In this document: piece after piece, positions 17,038-24,754 of the stretch
Layout: the number at the start of each line of letters is the position of its first letter
Numbering within the stretch: the stretch's first letter is position 1
Assembly: GCF_001434295.1 (NCBI RefSeq)
Contig: NZ_AZFA01000016.1
Location: 1-49,869, forward strand
From: Companilactobacillus versmoldensis DSM 14857 = KCTC 3814
GTDB lineage: Bacteria; Bacillota; Bacilli; Lactobacillales; Lactobacillaceae
Length of the DNA: 49,869 nucleotides
Reading direction: 5' to 3'
The notes under the pieces: generated by a model
What the model was told of the DNA's origin: nothing
Databases searched by the model: none
The model's input: the letters and a program-made list of their open reading frames with translations, nothing else
Made by a program: the position numbers and the translations under genes

Positions 17038-18339
17038 ATGGAAAAAGTCACTATTTTACTAAAACAACATGTTGGTAAACCAGATAAGCCACTCGTTGAA
17101 GTGGGCCAACGTGTAAAAAGAGGAGAATTGATTGCTGAACCAGTTGGTTTAGGTGCAAATATTCATACTAGTCTTACTGGAACGGTCGAAGATATAACTG
17201 ATGATGCAATTATTATTGATGCTGACGAAGATCAATGCAAAGAAGACTTTGTACACATCCCTGACTCAGATGATTATTTAACTGACATTGAAAATGCCGG
17301 AATCGTCGGTGCCGGTGGTGCTGGATTCCCAACTTCAGTAAAACTTTCAAATAAGATCCCTGGCGGATATTTGATTGCTAATGCTGCTGAATGTGAACCA
17401 TTGCTTTGTCATAATACCCAAGTTGAAGAGCGTTACGCTGATCAAATAGTCCGTGGTATGAAATACCTGCTAGAGATCACTGATGCCAAGGTTGGATATA
17501 TTGCTGTCAAGAAGATTCATCATGCAGCTGTCTTGGCCTTAGGTAAAGCATGCAAGAATGAACCTAAGATTCAAGTTAAGTTTTTGACGAATATGTATCC
17601 TGCCGGTGATGAACGTGTCATCGTTCGTCAATTGTTAGGAGTCGTCTTAAAACCTGGAGAACTACCAATTAAAGCTCATGCAATTATTCAAAACACTGAA
17701 ACAATCAAACGTGTCGCTGAAGCGATCGAATTAAGAAAACCATTTATCGATAAGGATATTACTTTGGATGGTCGGATCAAAGAGCGTTCAACCGTCTTTG
17801 AAAACGTGCCAATTGGATTGCCAGCTAAGAAATTTATCGATGCAGCTGGTGGATACATTAATCCACATGGTGATATTACAGTCGGTGGTCCTTTCACAGG
17901 ACATACAGGTAAAGAGTCAACTCCAGTAACAAAGACTACTGGTGCCTTCTTAGTCGCAATGCCTTATCCACAAGTTCATAAGAAAATTGGCTTGCTTGAA
18001 TGTGAATGTGGTGGTCAAGAACCACGTCTTCGTGAGATTGCTAAGAAGATGGGCAGCGAAGTTGTTGCCTTTCAACGGTGCAAACGCATGGTTTTAGTAA
18101 ATGGAAGATATCGGTGTAGTCTACCAGGAATTTGTCCTGGACAGGCTGATGCGGTTCTTGCAATGAAGAAGAAGGGTGCTGAATCAATCTTGACTGGAAC
18201 CTGCCAGGATTGAACAAATACCGTCACAGGTATAGCTCCTCGTGTAGGAGTTTCAGTTTATCATTCAACAGATCATGTACTTAGAGCAGCAGGACATAGA
18301 CTATATCGTAAGCTTCCAGCAGATTTTCAATCATTATAA
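17038..18339 (+). CDS. prdC: PrdC, RnfC-like electron carrier selenoprotein
   Basis: A 433-residue protein if UGA at 18211 is read as selenocysteine (Sec392). The upstream part is RnfC-like: GVVKIP-type N-terminal region replaced by a lipoyl-like hammerhead, then GIVGAGGAGFPTSVK near residue 88 and NAAECEPLL, with a Cys-rich end (LLECECGG, CRYRCSLPGICPG-like spacing). The UGA sits in GTCQD-U-TNTVTG, and reading continues 41 sense codons to TAA in the same frame with family-like sequence (APRVGVSVYHSTDHVLRAAG). Known PrdC is a selenoprotein passing electrons to D-proline reductase. The start is ATG 17038 after AAGGGGGTG. First gene of the prd operon. Confidence 0.93.
18211..18250 (+). other. 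In-frame Sec UGA of prdC and candidate bSECIS
   Basis: TGA at 18211-18213 is followed by two small hairpins within the coding sequence: ATACC/GGTAT (18218-18233) and CTCCT/AGGAG (18236-18250, loop CGTGT). Bacterial SECIS elements lie just 3' of the UGA and bind SelB, so one of these is the candidate. Which one is not decided. Confidence 0.6.
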
Positions 18340-18364
18340 GATTAAAATTTAAGGAGGAAGACAT

Positions 18365-20380
18365 ATGTCTATTTCAAAAGAAACTGCTATGGATCATCTC
18401 AAGGATCCAGCTGTCTTATGCTGTAGAGCAGAAGGCGGAATCACACTCCAAGCTTCAAACTTGGAGGACCCGGATCTATTTCCAGATTATGAGGATTCTG
18501 GCCTTTTGGAATTACCAGATGATGTCCTAAATATTGAACAAGTATTAGGAGCAACTTTAAAAGATACTACTGATGCCTTGCTTCCATTGACACCTGACAT
18601 GGTTGATAATATTCAATCACCATCAGATGATTCAAATGATGATTCCGATAAGGATGATTCAGAGGACAACTCAACAGATGACACAGCTGACAATGCAAAT
18701 TCAGATGCATCCGTTGCAACAAGTACTGATCAATCAGCGCAAAACGCAGCACAAACGGTAACACCAGTTATTACCAGCGGAACAACTTCCAATGGAGTTA
18801 TCAAGATCGATATTGCTAAAGGTGAAGGGATTCATCTTGAAGTTCCAACAAATGCGAGCACTACCTCAATTCCGAATCAATCAAACCAAAAAGTCGTAAA
18901 CGATTCAACAACTGAAAATGCTGTTGCCAATAACAATGACAACAATAATGATTCAGCTGACAACAATGCGACTGCTGATACAGATGATAACAATCCGGAT
19001 GAAGTACAAACAAAGGTAGTTCGTGAACTAGAAAGAGATCACTTCAAGATCACTGAAGTTAAATTTGGTGACAAGACAGAGATCAATGGAACAACTTTAA
19101 CGATCAGAACTCCAAAGGATCTTTGTAAAGAAGCCGTTGAGACTGAAAAAATCGTTCAAGATATGACTTTGGAAATTATTACACCCGATGATTACGACAA
19201 ATACAGTGAAACAATCATGGATGTTCAACCTATAGCTACTAAAGCTGAAGGCGAAATTGGATCTGGTGTTACAAGAGTACTTGATGGAGCAGTCTTTGTT
19301 CTTACAGGTACTGACGAAAATGGGATCCAAATTGGTGAATTCGGTTCATCAGAAGGTGAAATGAATAAGAACATCATGTGGAATCGTCCAGGTTCACCTG
19401 ACAAAGGTGACATCATGATCAAAGCGCAAGTTACTATCGATGCTGGACGTAACATGGAACGTATCGGACCTTTGTCTTCTCACAAAGCTGCTGATATCAT
19501 CACTCAAGAAATCAGAGAGGCTTTGAAGAAGGCTGATGATAGTCTGATCGTTAATAAAGAAAAACTAGTTCAAAAACGTCATCCAAATCAAAAACGTGTG
19601 GTAATCGTTAAGGAAATCATGGGTCAAGGTGCTATGCACGATAACTTGATCATGCCAGTCGAACCAGTTGGTACTCTTGGTGCAAAGCCAAACGTTGACC
19701 TTGGTAATTTACCTATCATGCTTTCTCCACTTGAAGTATTAGATGGTGGTATTCATGCTTTGACATGTATCGGACCTGCTTCAAAGGAGACTTCAAGACA
19801 TTATTGGCGTGAACCAATGGTCCTTGAAGCAATGAATGATGAAGATATCGATCTAGTAGGTGTCCTCTTTGTAGGGTCACCACAAGCTAACACAGAGAAA
19901 TTCTATGTCTCAAAGAGATTGGGAATGACTATTGAAGCAATGGACGTTGACGGCGCAATTGTTACAACAGAAGGTTTTGGTAATAATCATATTGACTTTG
20001 CTTCTCATCTTGAGGAAATCGGTAAACGTGGCGTTCCCGTTGTCGGAATGACATATAGTGCCGTTCAAGGTCAATTAGTTGTCGGCAACAAATACATGGA
20101 TGCCATGGTTGATAATAACAAGTCAGCTCAAGGTATCGAAAATGAAATCTTTGAAAATAATACACTTTGTCCAGAAGACGCAATCAGAGCTATGGCTATG
20201 CTTGAAACAAAGATGGCCGGTGGCAAGATCGAAAAACCTGAACGTAAGTGGAATCCAAACGTCAAAGAAAATAACATTAAAGTTATTGAAAAACATGACA
20301 ACATTAAGATTGAAGAAGAACCAAATGAACAATCATTACCAAAGAGCAAGAAGAGAATAGAAATTTACGAAAAAGAATAA
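18365..20380 (+). CDS. prdA: D-proline reductase proprotein PrdA
   Basis: Precursor of two D-proline reductase subunits. In the clostridial enzyme PrdA self-cleaves before a cysteine that becomes the N-terminal pyruvoyl group binding the substrate. Here that site is HALT-Cys468-IGPASKET, giving predicted pieces of about 467 and 204 residues. Residues 1-75 (DPAVLCCRAEGG) and 214-671 are family-like. Residues about 84-213 are two Asp/Asn/Ser/Thr-rich low-complexity stretches around an ordered-looking NGVIKIDIAKGEGIHLEV segment. At 671 residues it is somewhat longer than I recall for clostridial PrdA. It contains no Sec. AAGGAGG precedes the ATG. Confidence 0.95.
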   Translation: MSISKETAMDHLKDPAVLCCRAEGGITLQASNLEDPDLFPDYEDSGLLELPDDVLNIEQVLGATLKDTTDALLPLTPDMVDNIQSPSDDSNDDSDKDDSEDNSTDDTADNANSDASVATSTDQSAQNAAQTVTPVITSGTTSNGVIKIDIAKGEGIHLEVPTNASTTSIPNQSNQKVVNDSTTENAVANNNDNNNDSADNNATADTDDNNPDEVQTKVVRELERDHFKITEVKFGDKTEINGTTLTIRTPKDLCKEAVETEKIVQDMTLEIITPDDYDKYSETIMDVQPIATKAEGEIGSGVTRVLDGAVFVLTGTDENGIQIGEFGSSEGEMNKNIMWNRPGSPDKGDIMIKAQVTIDAGRNMERIGPLSSHKAADIITQEIREALKKADDSLIVNKEKLVQKRHPNQKRVVIVKEIMGQGAMHDNLIMPVEPVGTLGAKPNVDLGNLPIMLSPLEVLDGGIHALTCIGPASKETSRHYWREPMVLEAMNDEDIDLVGVLFVGSPQANTEKFYVSKRLGMTIEAMDVDGAIVTTEGFGNNHIDFASHLEEIGKRGVPVVGMTYSAVQGQLVVGNKYMDAMVDNNKSAQGIENEIFENNTLCPEDAIRAMAMLETKMAGGKIEKPERKWNPNVKENNIKVIEKHDNIKIEEEPNEQSLPKSKKRIEIYEKE

Positions 20381-20399
20381 TGATTGAAGGGTACTAGGA

Positions 20400-20705
20400 A
20401 TGGACAATTACGATAAATTGAATTATCCGTCAACCGAATCAGTTTACGAAGGAGTTATCTCTGAAGTAACTGATGCCGGTGTGACAATTGAACTTAAGGG
20501 TAGATTGGGAACATTAGAAATACCAAAGCGGATGTTGATCTGCGAACATGAGCCTCAAGTAGGCCATGAAGTAGGATTTTTGATGTCATACCCAGAAGTT
20601 TTATCCGAGACCCCCAATCCTAAATATGTGAAAGCTTTTGATGATTATAAAAAACATCGCGATGAGATCAAGCATCGTACTGAAGAGAGGAAGGAAAAAG
20701 AATGA
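20400..20705 (+). CDS. Small prd-cluster protein (CBO2463/CBO2479-like)
   Basis: A 101-residue acidic-to-basic protein with no signal peptide or membrane segment. The first half is beta-rich (VYEGVISEVTDAGVTIELKGRLG, resembling a small OB- or S1-like fold), and the end is a charged Lys/Glu helix. Small proteins of this kind sit between prdA and prdB in clostridial clusters and are annotated as the CBO2463/CBO2479 domain (from memory). The function is unknown. Its UGA stop overlaps the prdB ATG (ATGA), so here UGA must terminate, in contrast to prdC and prdB. Confidence 0.75.
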   Translation: MDNYDKLNYPSTESVYEGVISEVTDAGVTIELKGRLGTLEIPKRMLICEHEPQVGHEVGFLMSYPEVLSETPNPKYVKAFDDYKKHRDEIKHRTEERKEKE

Positions 20706-21427
20706 CCTTAAAAAAATATGATGGTCTTCAATCAGAGATTTATGTTCCGATCACCCCAAAGCCAGTTTGGGCACCGGTAACTAAAGAACTGAAAGATATG
20801 AATATCGGTATCGCTACTGCTGCCGGTGTTCATCTAAAAAGTGATAAAAGATTTAATTTAGCTGGAGATACTAGTTATCGTGAAATCCCTTGGGACACAC
20901 CAGCCGAAGATTTGATGGTTTCTCATGGTGGTTACGATAACAGTGATGTTAACAAGGATATCAATTGTATGTTCCCAATTGACAGACTTCGTGAATTAGC
21001 TAAAGCAGGATTTATTCGTGGACTAGCACCTATTGAATATGGATTCATGGGTGGTGGTGGAGATGTTGATGTCTTCACACACAAGACTGGTCCAGAAATT
21101 GCTCAAAAGCTTAAAGCCGAAGATGTCGACGGCATCATCATGACAGCCGGTTGAGGAACTTGTCATAGATCTGCCGTGATCGTGCAGAGAGCAATTGAAT
21201 CCGCAGGGATTCCAACAATTTTAATAGCAGCTTTACCTCCTGTAGTTCGTCAAAATGGTTCACCTAGAGCTGTAGCACCTCGTGTTCCAATGGGAGCTAA
21301 TGCCGGAGAACCTAATAACGTCGAAATGCAAACAGGAATAGTTAAAGATACCTTGAAACAACTTGTCTCAATTGAGTCAGCTGGGAAGATCGTACCTTTA
21401 CCATATGAATATATAGCTAAAGTTTAA
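20702..21427 (+). CDS. prdB: D-proline reductase selenoprotein subunit PrdB
   Basis: Catalytic subunit of D-proline reductase, 241 residues with Sec151 encoded by UGA at 21152-21154. The UGA is in TAG-U-GTCHRSAVIVQRA, the PrdB active-site motif in which selenium attacks the substrate C-N bond. Sequence on both sides is family-like, and the frame stays open to TAA at 21425 (PTILIAALPPVVRQNGSPRA, GANAGEPNN). Without readthrough only a 150-residue fragment without an active site would be made. The full length equals that of the clostridial subunit. Translationally coupled to the upstream small gene. Acts in the cytoplasm with PrdA. Confidence 0.96.
21152..21188 (+). other. In-frame Sec UGA of prdB and candidate bSECIS
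   Basis: TGA at 21152-21154 is followed by the stem TCTGC (21170-21174) / GCAGA (21184-21188), enclosing a 9-base loop containing GTGATC. The loop begins about 20 bases after the UGA, a usual spacing for the SelB-binding bacterial SECIS hairpin. Confidence 0.65.
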
Positions 21428-21440
21428 TTTAGCTATCTTG

Positions 21441-21475
21441 AAGGAGGGCACAAATGTGAGCCCTCCTTTATTATT
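21441..21475 (+). terminator. Hairpin between prdB and prdD
   Basis: AAGGAGGGC (21441-21449) pairs perfectly with GCCCTCCTT (21460-21468), followed by TATTATTT. The stem is strong but the T-run is interrupted, so partial termination is likely, leaving prdD and the genes beyond at lower levels. It may also protect the prdB mRNA 3' end. Confidence 0.6.
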
Positions 21476-21492
21476 TATAAGGAGCTATTCCT

Positions 21493-22233
21493 ATGAAAAA
21501 AGATAAATTAACAATTCAAGCTTTTTCAATGCAGCATGTTGATTTTGATCAGGAATACCATCTGACTAAAGATAGCTTAAGCATTCCCGACCATCCGTTA
21601 TTTGAACTCGATGACCGACTAAAGTCACTGACCATCAAGTTGGTCGACCCTAAAGACTGTCATTTTGAAGTCAATACCATCATGGATGTCATCCCAATTT
21701 CCACCAAAGTTTTGGGGAAAATCGGTTATGGCTTAACCAATACCCTAACAGGCGTCAACGTCATATTGACCGGTGCCGACGAAACGGGTATTCAGCTCCA
21801 TGAATTCGGATCTTCGGAAGGATACTTGGACGAGAAAATCAAATTTGGCCAAGATGGCACTCCTGATCTAGATGATCAAGTTATCTTGATCGATGCTGAA
21901 TTGTATCAAGACTTTGAGTTCAATCGTGAAACGTGCGAGATGATCTTTAAGACCGTTGATGATTATTTACAACCAATTAGAGAAGAATTGAAGATGCTCA
22001 GTGCTAGAGAGGCATCTGAAAGTTTCGATTATTTCAATACAAAGCACCCCGGCAAACCAAAAGTAGCCATCGTTAAAGAAGTTGCCGGCCAAGGTGCCAT
22101 GTACGACAACATCGTTTTTCCTAAAGAGCCTTCAGGAATAGATCAAGGCATTTCCATTATTGATATGGATAACATGCCAATCTTATTGACAGCGAATGAA
22201 TACCGCGATGGCGCTATTCACGCGCTAGTTTAG
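21493..22233 (+). CDS. prdD: PrdD, homologue of the N-terminal PrdA part
   Basis: A 246-residue protein aligning by eye with PrdA residues of about 225-467: TIMDVIPISTKVLGKIG against TIMDVQPIATKAEGEIG, TGIQLHEFGSSEG against NGIQIGEFGSSEG, and VAIVKEVAGQGAMYDN against VVIVKEIMGQGAMHDN. It ends at DGAIHALV, the very point where PrdA has its HALT-Cys cleavage site. It lacks the PrdA N-terminal CCR region and low-complexity insert. Clostridial prd clusters contain the same gene; its function is not established. It is followed by prdE after 12 bp. Confidence 0.88.
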   Translation: MKKDKLTIQAFSMQHVDFDQEYHLTKDSLSIPDHPLFELDDRLKSLTIKLVDPKDCHFEVNTIMDVIPISTKVLGKIGYGLTNTLTGVNVILTGADETGIQLHEFGSSEGYLDEKIKFGQDGTPDLDDQVILIDAELYQDFEFNRETCEMIFKTVDDYLQPIREELKMLSAREASESFDYFNTKHPGKPKVAIVKEVAGQGAMYDNIVFPKEPSGIDQGISIIDMDNMPILLTANEYRDGAIHALV

Positions 22234-22245
22234 GAGGGATGAAAA

Positions 22246-22725
22246 ATGGGTATTGGACCTTCAACTAAAGAGACCACGCTCCACCATTTCCGTGATCCGT
22301 TAGTGCGGACTGTTGCAGTTGATCCAGACATTGATTTTCAAGGAATCATTGTTGTTGGGACGCCACAAGACAATTATTTGAAGACGCTTGTCGGTGTCAG
22401 GACTGCAGTCATGCTTGAAGCTATGCGGGCAAATGGAGCAATTATTTCAGCTGATGGCTGGGGTAATTCTGATGTGGACTTTATGAACACTATGACGGAA
22501 ATCGACGACCGAAAAATTTCCGTGGTCGGTTTGAAATTCATTGGTGTCCAGGCGGGATTTGTCGTCAACAACGAATTGACCAAATTCGTGGTCGATATCA
22601 ACAAATCCTCAGCCGGGATCGAAACTACTGTGGTTGGTGAAAATAATCTATCTGAAAAAGATGCACATCAAGCGTTAGGCTTGTTGAAACTTAAGATGCG
22701 ACACGATGGACAAGAAGTTAATTAG
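22246..22725 (+). CDS. prdE: PrdE, homologue of the C-terminal PrdA part
   Basis: A 159-residue protein matching the PrdA fragment after its cleavage site. It begins MGIGPSTKETTLHHFRDP, where PrdA reads CIGPASKETSRHYWREP, so the pyruvoyl-forming Cys is absent and the start Met-Gly takes its place. Other matches are VGTPQDN, MLEAMRANGAIISADGWGN, VVGLKFIGVQAGFVVNN and NKSSAGIE. It cannot form a pyruvoyl group the way PrdA does, so a structural, regulatory or alternative-substrate role with PrdD is inferred. The start follows TAGGAGGGATG. Confidence 0.88.
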   Translation: MGIGPSTKETTLHHFRDPLVRTVAVDPDIDFQGIIVVGTPQDNYLKTLVGVRTAVMLEAMRANGAIISADGWGNSDVDFMNTMTEIDDRKISVVGLKFIGVQAGFVVNNELTKFVVDINKSSAGIETTVVGENNLSEKDAHQALGLLKLKMRHDGQEVN

Positions 22726-22737
22726 GGGGATAAAGTC

Positions 22738-23754
22738 ATGCAATTTAATAAAATGATGACAGCCATCGATTCACATACCGCTGGTGAAGCTGCCAGAATC
22801 ATTACAAGCGGCGTTCCAATTTTAAAAGGTAATACTATCGCCGAAAAGAAACAATATATGATCGATCACTATGATGATATCAGAACGGCCGTCATGCTTG
22901 AGCCAAGAGGGCACAACGAAATGTTTGGCGCTTTCTTAGTTGAGCCTATGAAGCCGGAAGCTGATTTTGGAATTATTTTTATGGACACAGGTGGTTATTT
23001 GAACATGTGTGGTCACAATACGATTGCTGCGGTCACTTCAATCGTGGAAACGGGCATGATCGATGTTAAACCTGGTGCTAAAGAGCAAAAAGTTGTTTTA
23101 GACACACCAGCAGGGTTGATCCACGCTGTGGCTCACTTGAGTGGTGACCATCAAGTATCCAGTGTTTCGTTTCAAAACGTACCATCATTCTTGTACAAAA
23201 AAGATGTCGTTGTAGATGTCCCAGATATTGGTAAGATTAAGTTGGATATTTCCTTTGGTGGAAGTTTCTTCGCTATCTTGCCAATCGCGGAAGTCAAAGA
23301 AAAGATCGAACCAGAAAACTCGCAACAATTAGCTGATACAGGGATGAAGATCCTTAAAGCAGTCAATGAGCAAGTCAAGGTCCAACATCCCACTTTGGAC
23401 TACATCAAGACAGTCGACTTAGTTGAAATGTACGGTGATCCCAAAGATGAAGAAAGCACTAAGCAAAATGTCGTCATCTTTGGTGATGGTCAAGTTGACC
23501 GTTCTCCTTGTGGTACAGGGACGAGTGCCAAATTGGCTACCTTGCATGCCAAGGGTCAATTAGGTATTGACGAAGAATTCGTTTACGAAAGTATTTTGAA
23601 AACTAAATTTTATGGACGCGTTGTTAAAGAGACTAAAGCAGGCGATATACCAGCGATAATTCCTGAAATCACCGGTTCCGCTTGGATAACTGGATTCAAT
23701 CGATTTGTATTTGATCCAACTGATCCATTAGTACACGGATTCGAATTAAAATAA
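22738..23754 (+). CDS. prdF: Proline racemase
   Basis: Interconverts L- and D-proline without cofactor, supplying D-proline to the reductase. The two catalytic cysteines are visible: Cys91 in NMCGHNTIA and Cys258 in DRSPCGTGTSA. The early motif DSHTAGEAARI and MLEPRGHNEMFGAF are also typical. At 338 residues the length equals that of clostridial proline racemases. Both cysteines rule out 3-hydroxyproline dehydratase, which has Thr at the second site. It lies 12 bp after prdE in the operon. Confidence 0.95.
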   Translation: MQFNKMMTAIDSHTAGEAARIITSGVPILKGNTIAEKKQYMIDHYDDIRTAVMLEPRGHNEMFGAFLVEPMKPEADFGIIFMDTGGYLNMCGHNTIAAVTSIVETGMIDVKPGAKEQKVVLDTPAGLIHAVAHLSGDHQVSSVSFQNVPSFLYKKDVVVDVPDIGKIKLDISFGGSFFAILPIAEVKEKIEPENSQQLADTGMKILKAVNEQVKVQHPTLDYIKTVDLVEMYGDPKDEESTKQNVVIFGDGQVDRSPCGTGTSAKLATLHAKGQLGIDEEFVYESILKTKFYGRVVKETKAGDIPAIIPEITGSAWITGFNRFVFDPTDPLVHGFELK

Positions 23755-23766
23755 GGAGGAACTATC

Positions 23767-24714
23767 ATGATATTACGCTTTATTCATATCGTACTTGCCA
23801 TCCTTTTAGTTTATATTTTCATCTTGTTTGGGCGCGATTACCTCAAGCACAAAAAAGAAAATGATGGAAGTATTCCTAAAGCTGCAGGTATTGGTTTTAT
23901 TACGAACTTTCTGGATGCTTTAGGTATCGGAAGTTATGCACCAACAACGATGTTACTGAAACTTACCAAATATATGAAATCAGATAAGTATATTCCAGGA
24001 ACTTTGACAGTATCATGCTCGATTCCGGTTATCGTTGAAGCCTTCTTATTTACTAATACTATCAAGGTTGAAGGAACGACTTTGATCTCCTTAGTTGTTG
24101 CTGCTGCCTTAGGATCATTCATCGGTTCTAAAGTAATGAGCAAATTCAACGAAAAAATCGTTCGGATCGTCATGGGTGTCGCACTAGTTCTGACAGCAAT
24201 CTTGATGCTGCTTTCTCAATTAGGTATTTTAAGTGCCTTAGGTGCCGGGAATACAGCTATTGGACTACACGGTCTGAACCTTGTGATCGCTATCGTCGGT
24301 AACTTTATCTTGGGTTCATTGATGACTGCCGGTGTTGGTCTGTATGCTCCATGTATGGCTATGGTCTACATGTTAGGTATGAGTCCTGACGTTGCTTTTC
24401 CAATCATGATGACATCTTGTGCTGTCTTGATGCCAGTTGCTGCCTATGAATTTATTAAAGCTGGAAATTATAACCGTCATGCCAGTTTAGGTATCACTAT
24501 TGGTGGTGTTATCGGTGTTGCTATCGCTGTACTCTTCGTCAAGAGTCTTGATTTGAACGTCTTGACATGGTTGATCATCGTCGTAGTTACATTTACTGGT
24601 ATTCAAATGCTTTATCAAGGTATCAAAGAGAAGTCACAAACGGTCGAGGAAGTTGAAAAGGAATCCGAAAAAGATTCTGATAAAGACTCTCAGGCTAGTT
24701 CAGAAACAAAATAA
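23767..24714 (+). CDS. TSUP-family (TauE/SafE-like) membrane protein
   Basis: A 315-residue membrane protein with about eight to nine hydrophobic segments and an acidic/serine-rich cytosolic tail (EKDSDKDSQASSE). The paired motifs GIGFITNFLDALGIGSYAP near residue 38 and GSLMTAGVGLYAPCMA near residue 186 resemble the two repeated halves of TSUP transporters. The family moves sulfite, sulfonates and other organic anions. Here it lies between proline racemase and selD, 12 bp after the former. Transport of proline, of the product 5-aminovalerate, or of a selenium compound are all possible; none is shown by sequence. Confidence 0.72.
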   Translation: MILRFIHIVLAILLVYIFILFGRDYLKHKKENDGSIPKAAGIGFITNFLDALGIGSYAPTTMLLKLTKYMKSDKYIPGTLTVSCSIPVIVEAFLFTNTIKVEGTTLISLVVAAALGSFIGSKVMSKFNEKIVRIVMGVALVLTAILMLLSQLGILSALGAGNTAIGLHGLNLVIAIVGNFILGSLMTAGVGLYAPCMAMVYMLGMSPDVAFPIMMTSCAVLMPVAAYEFIKAGNYNRHASLGITIGGVIGVAIAVLFVKSLDLNVLTWLIIVVVTFTGIQMLYQGIKEKSQTVEEVEKESEKDSDKDSQASSETK

Positions 24715-24754
24715 TCAAGTTTAATAGATTAACAATCAATCGGGGGATGAGATT

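Noticed and set aside
18211-18213. prdC as a pseudogene broken by a nonsense codon
   Set aside because: The codon is specifically UGA, lies at the known Sec position of PrdC, the frame stays open and family-like beyond it, and a complete Sec machinery is encoded beside it.
21152-21154. prdB as two separate genes or a frameshifted remnant
   Set aside because: The second reading frame is in phase with the first, has no ribosome site of its own, and together they give a standard 241-residue PrdB with Sec in the active-site motif.
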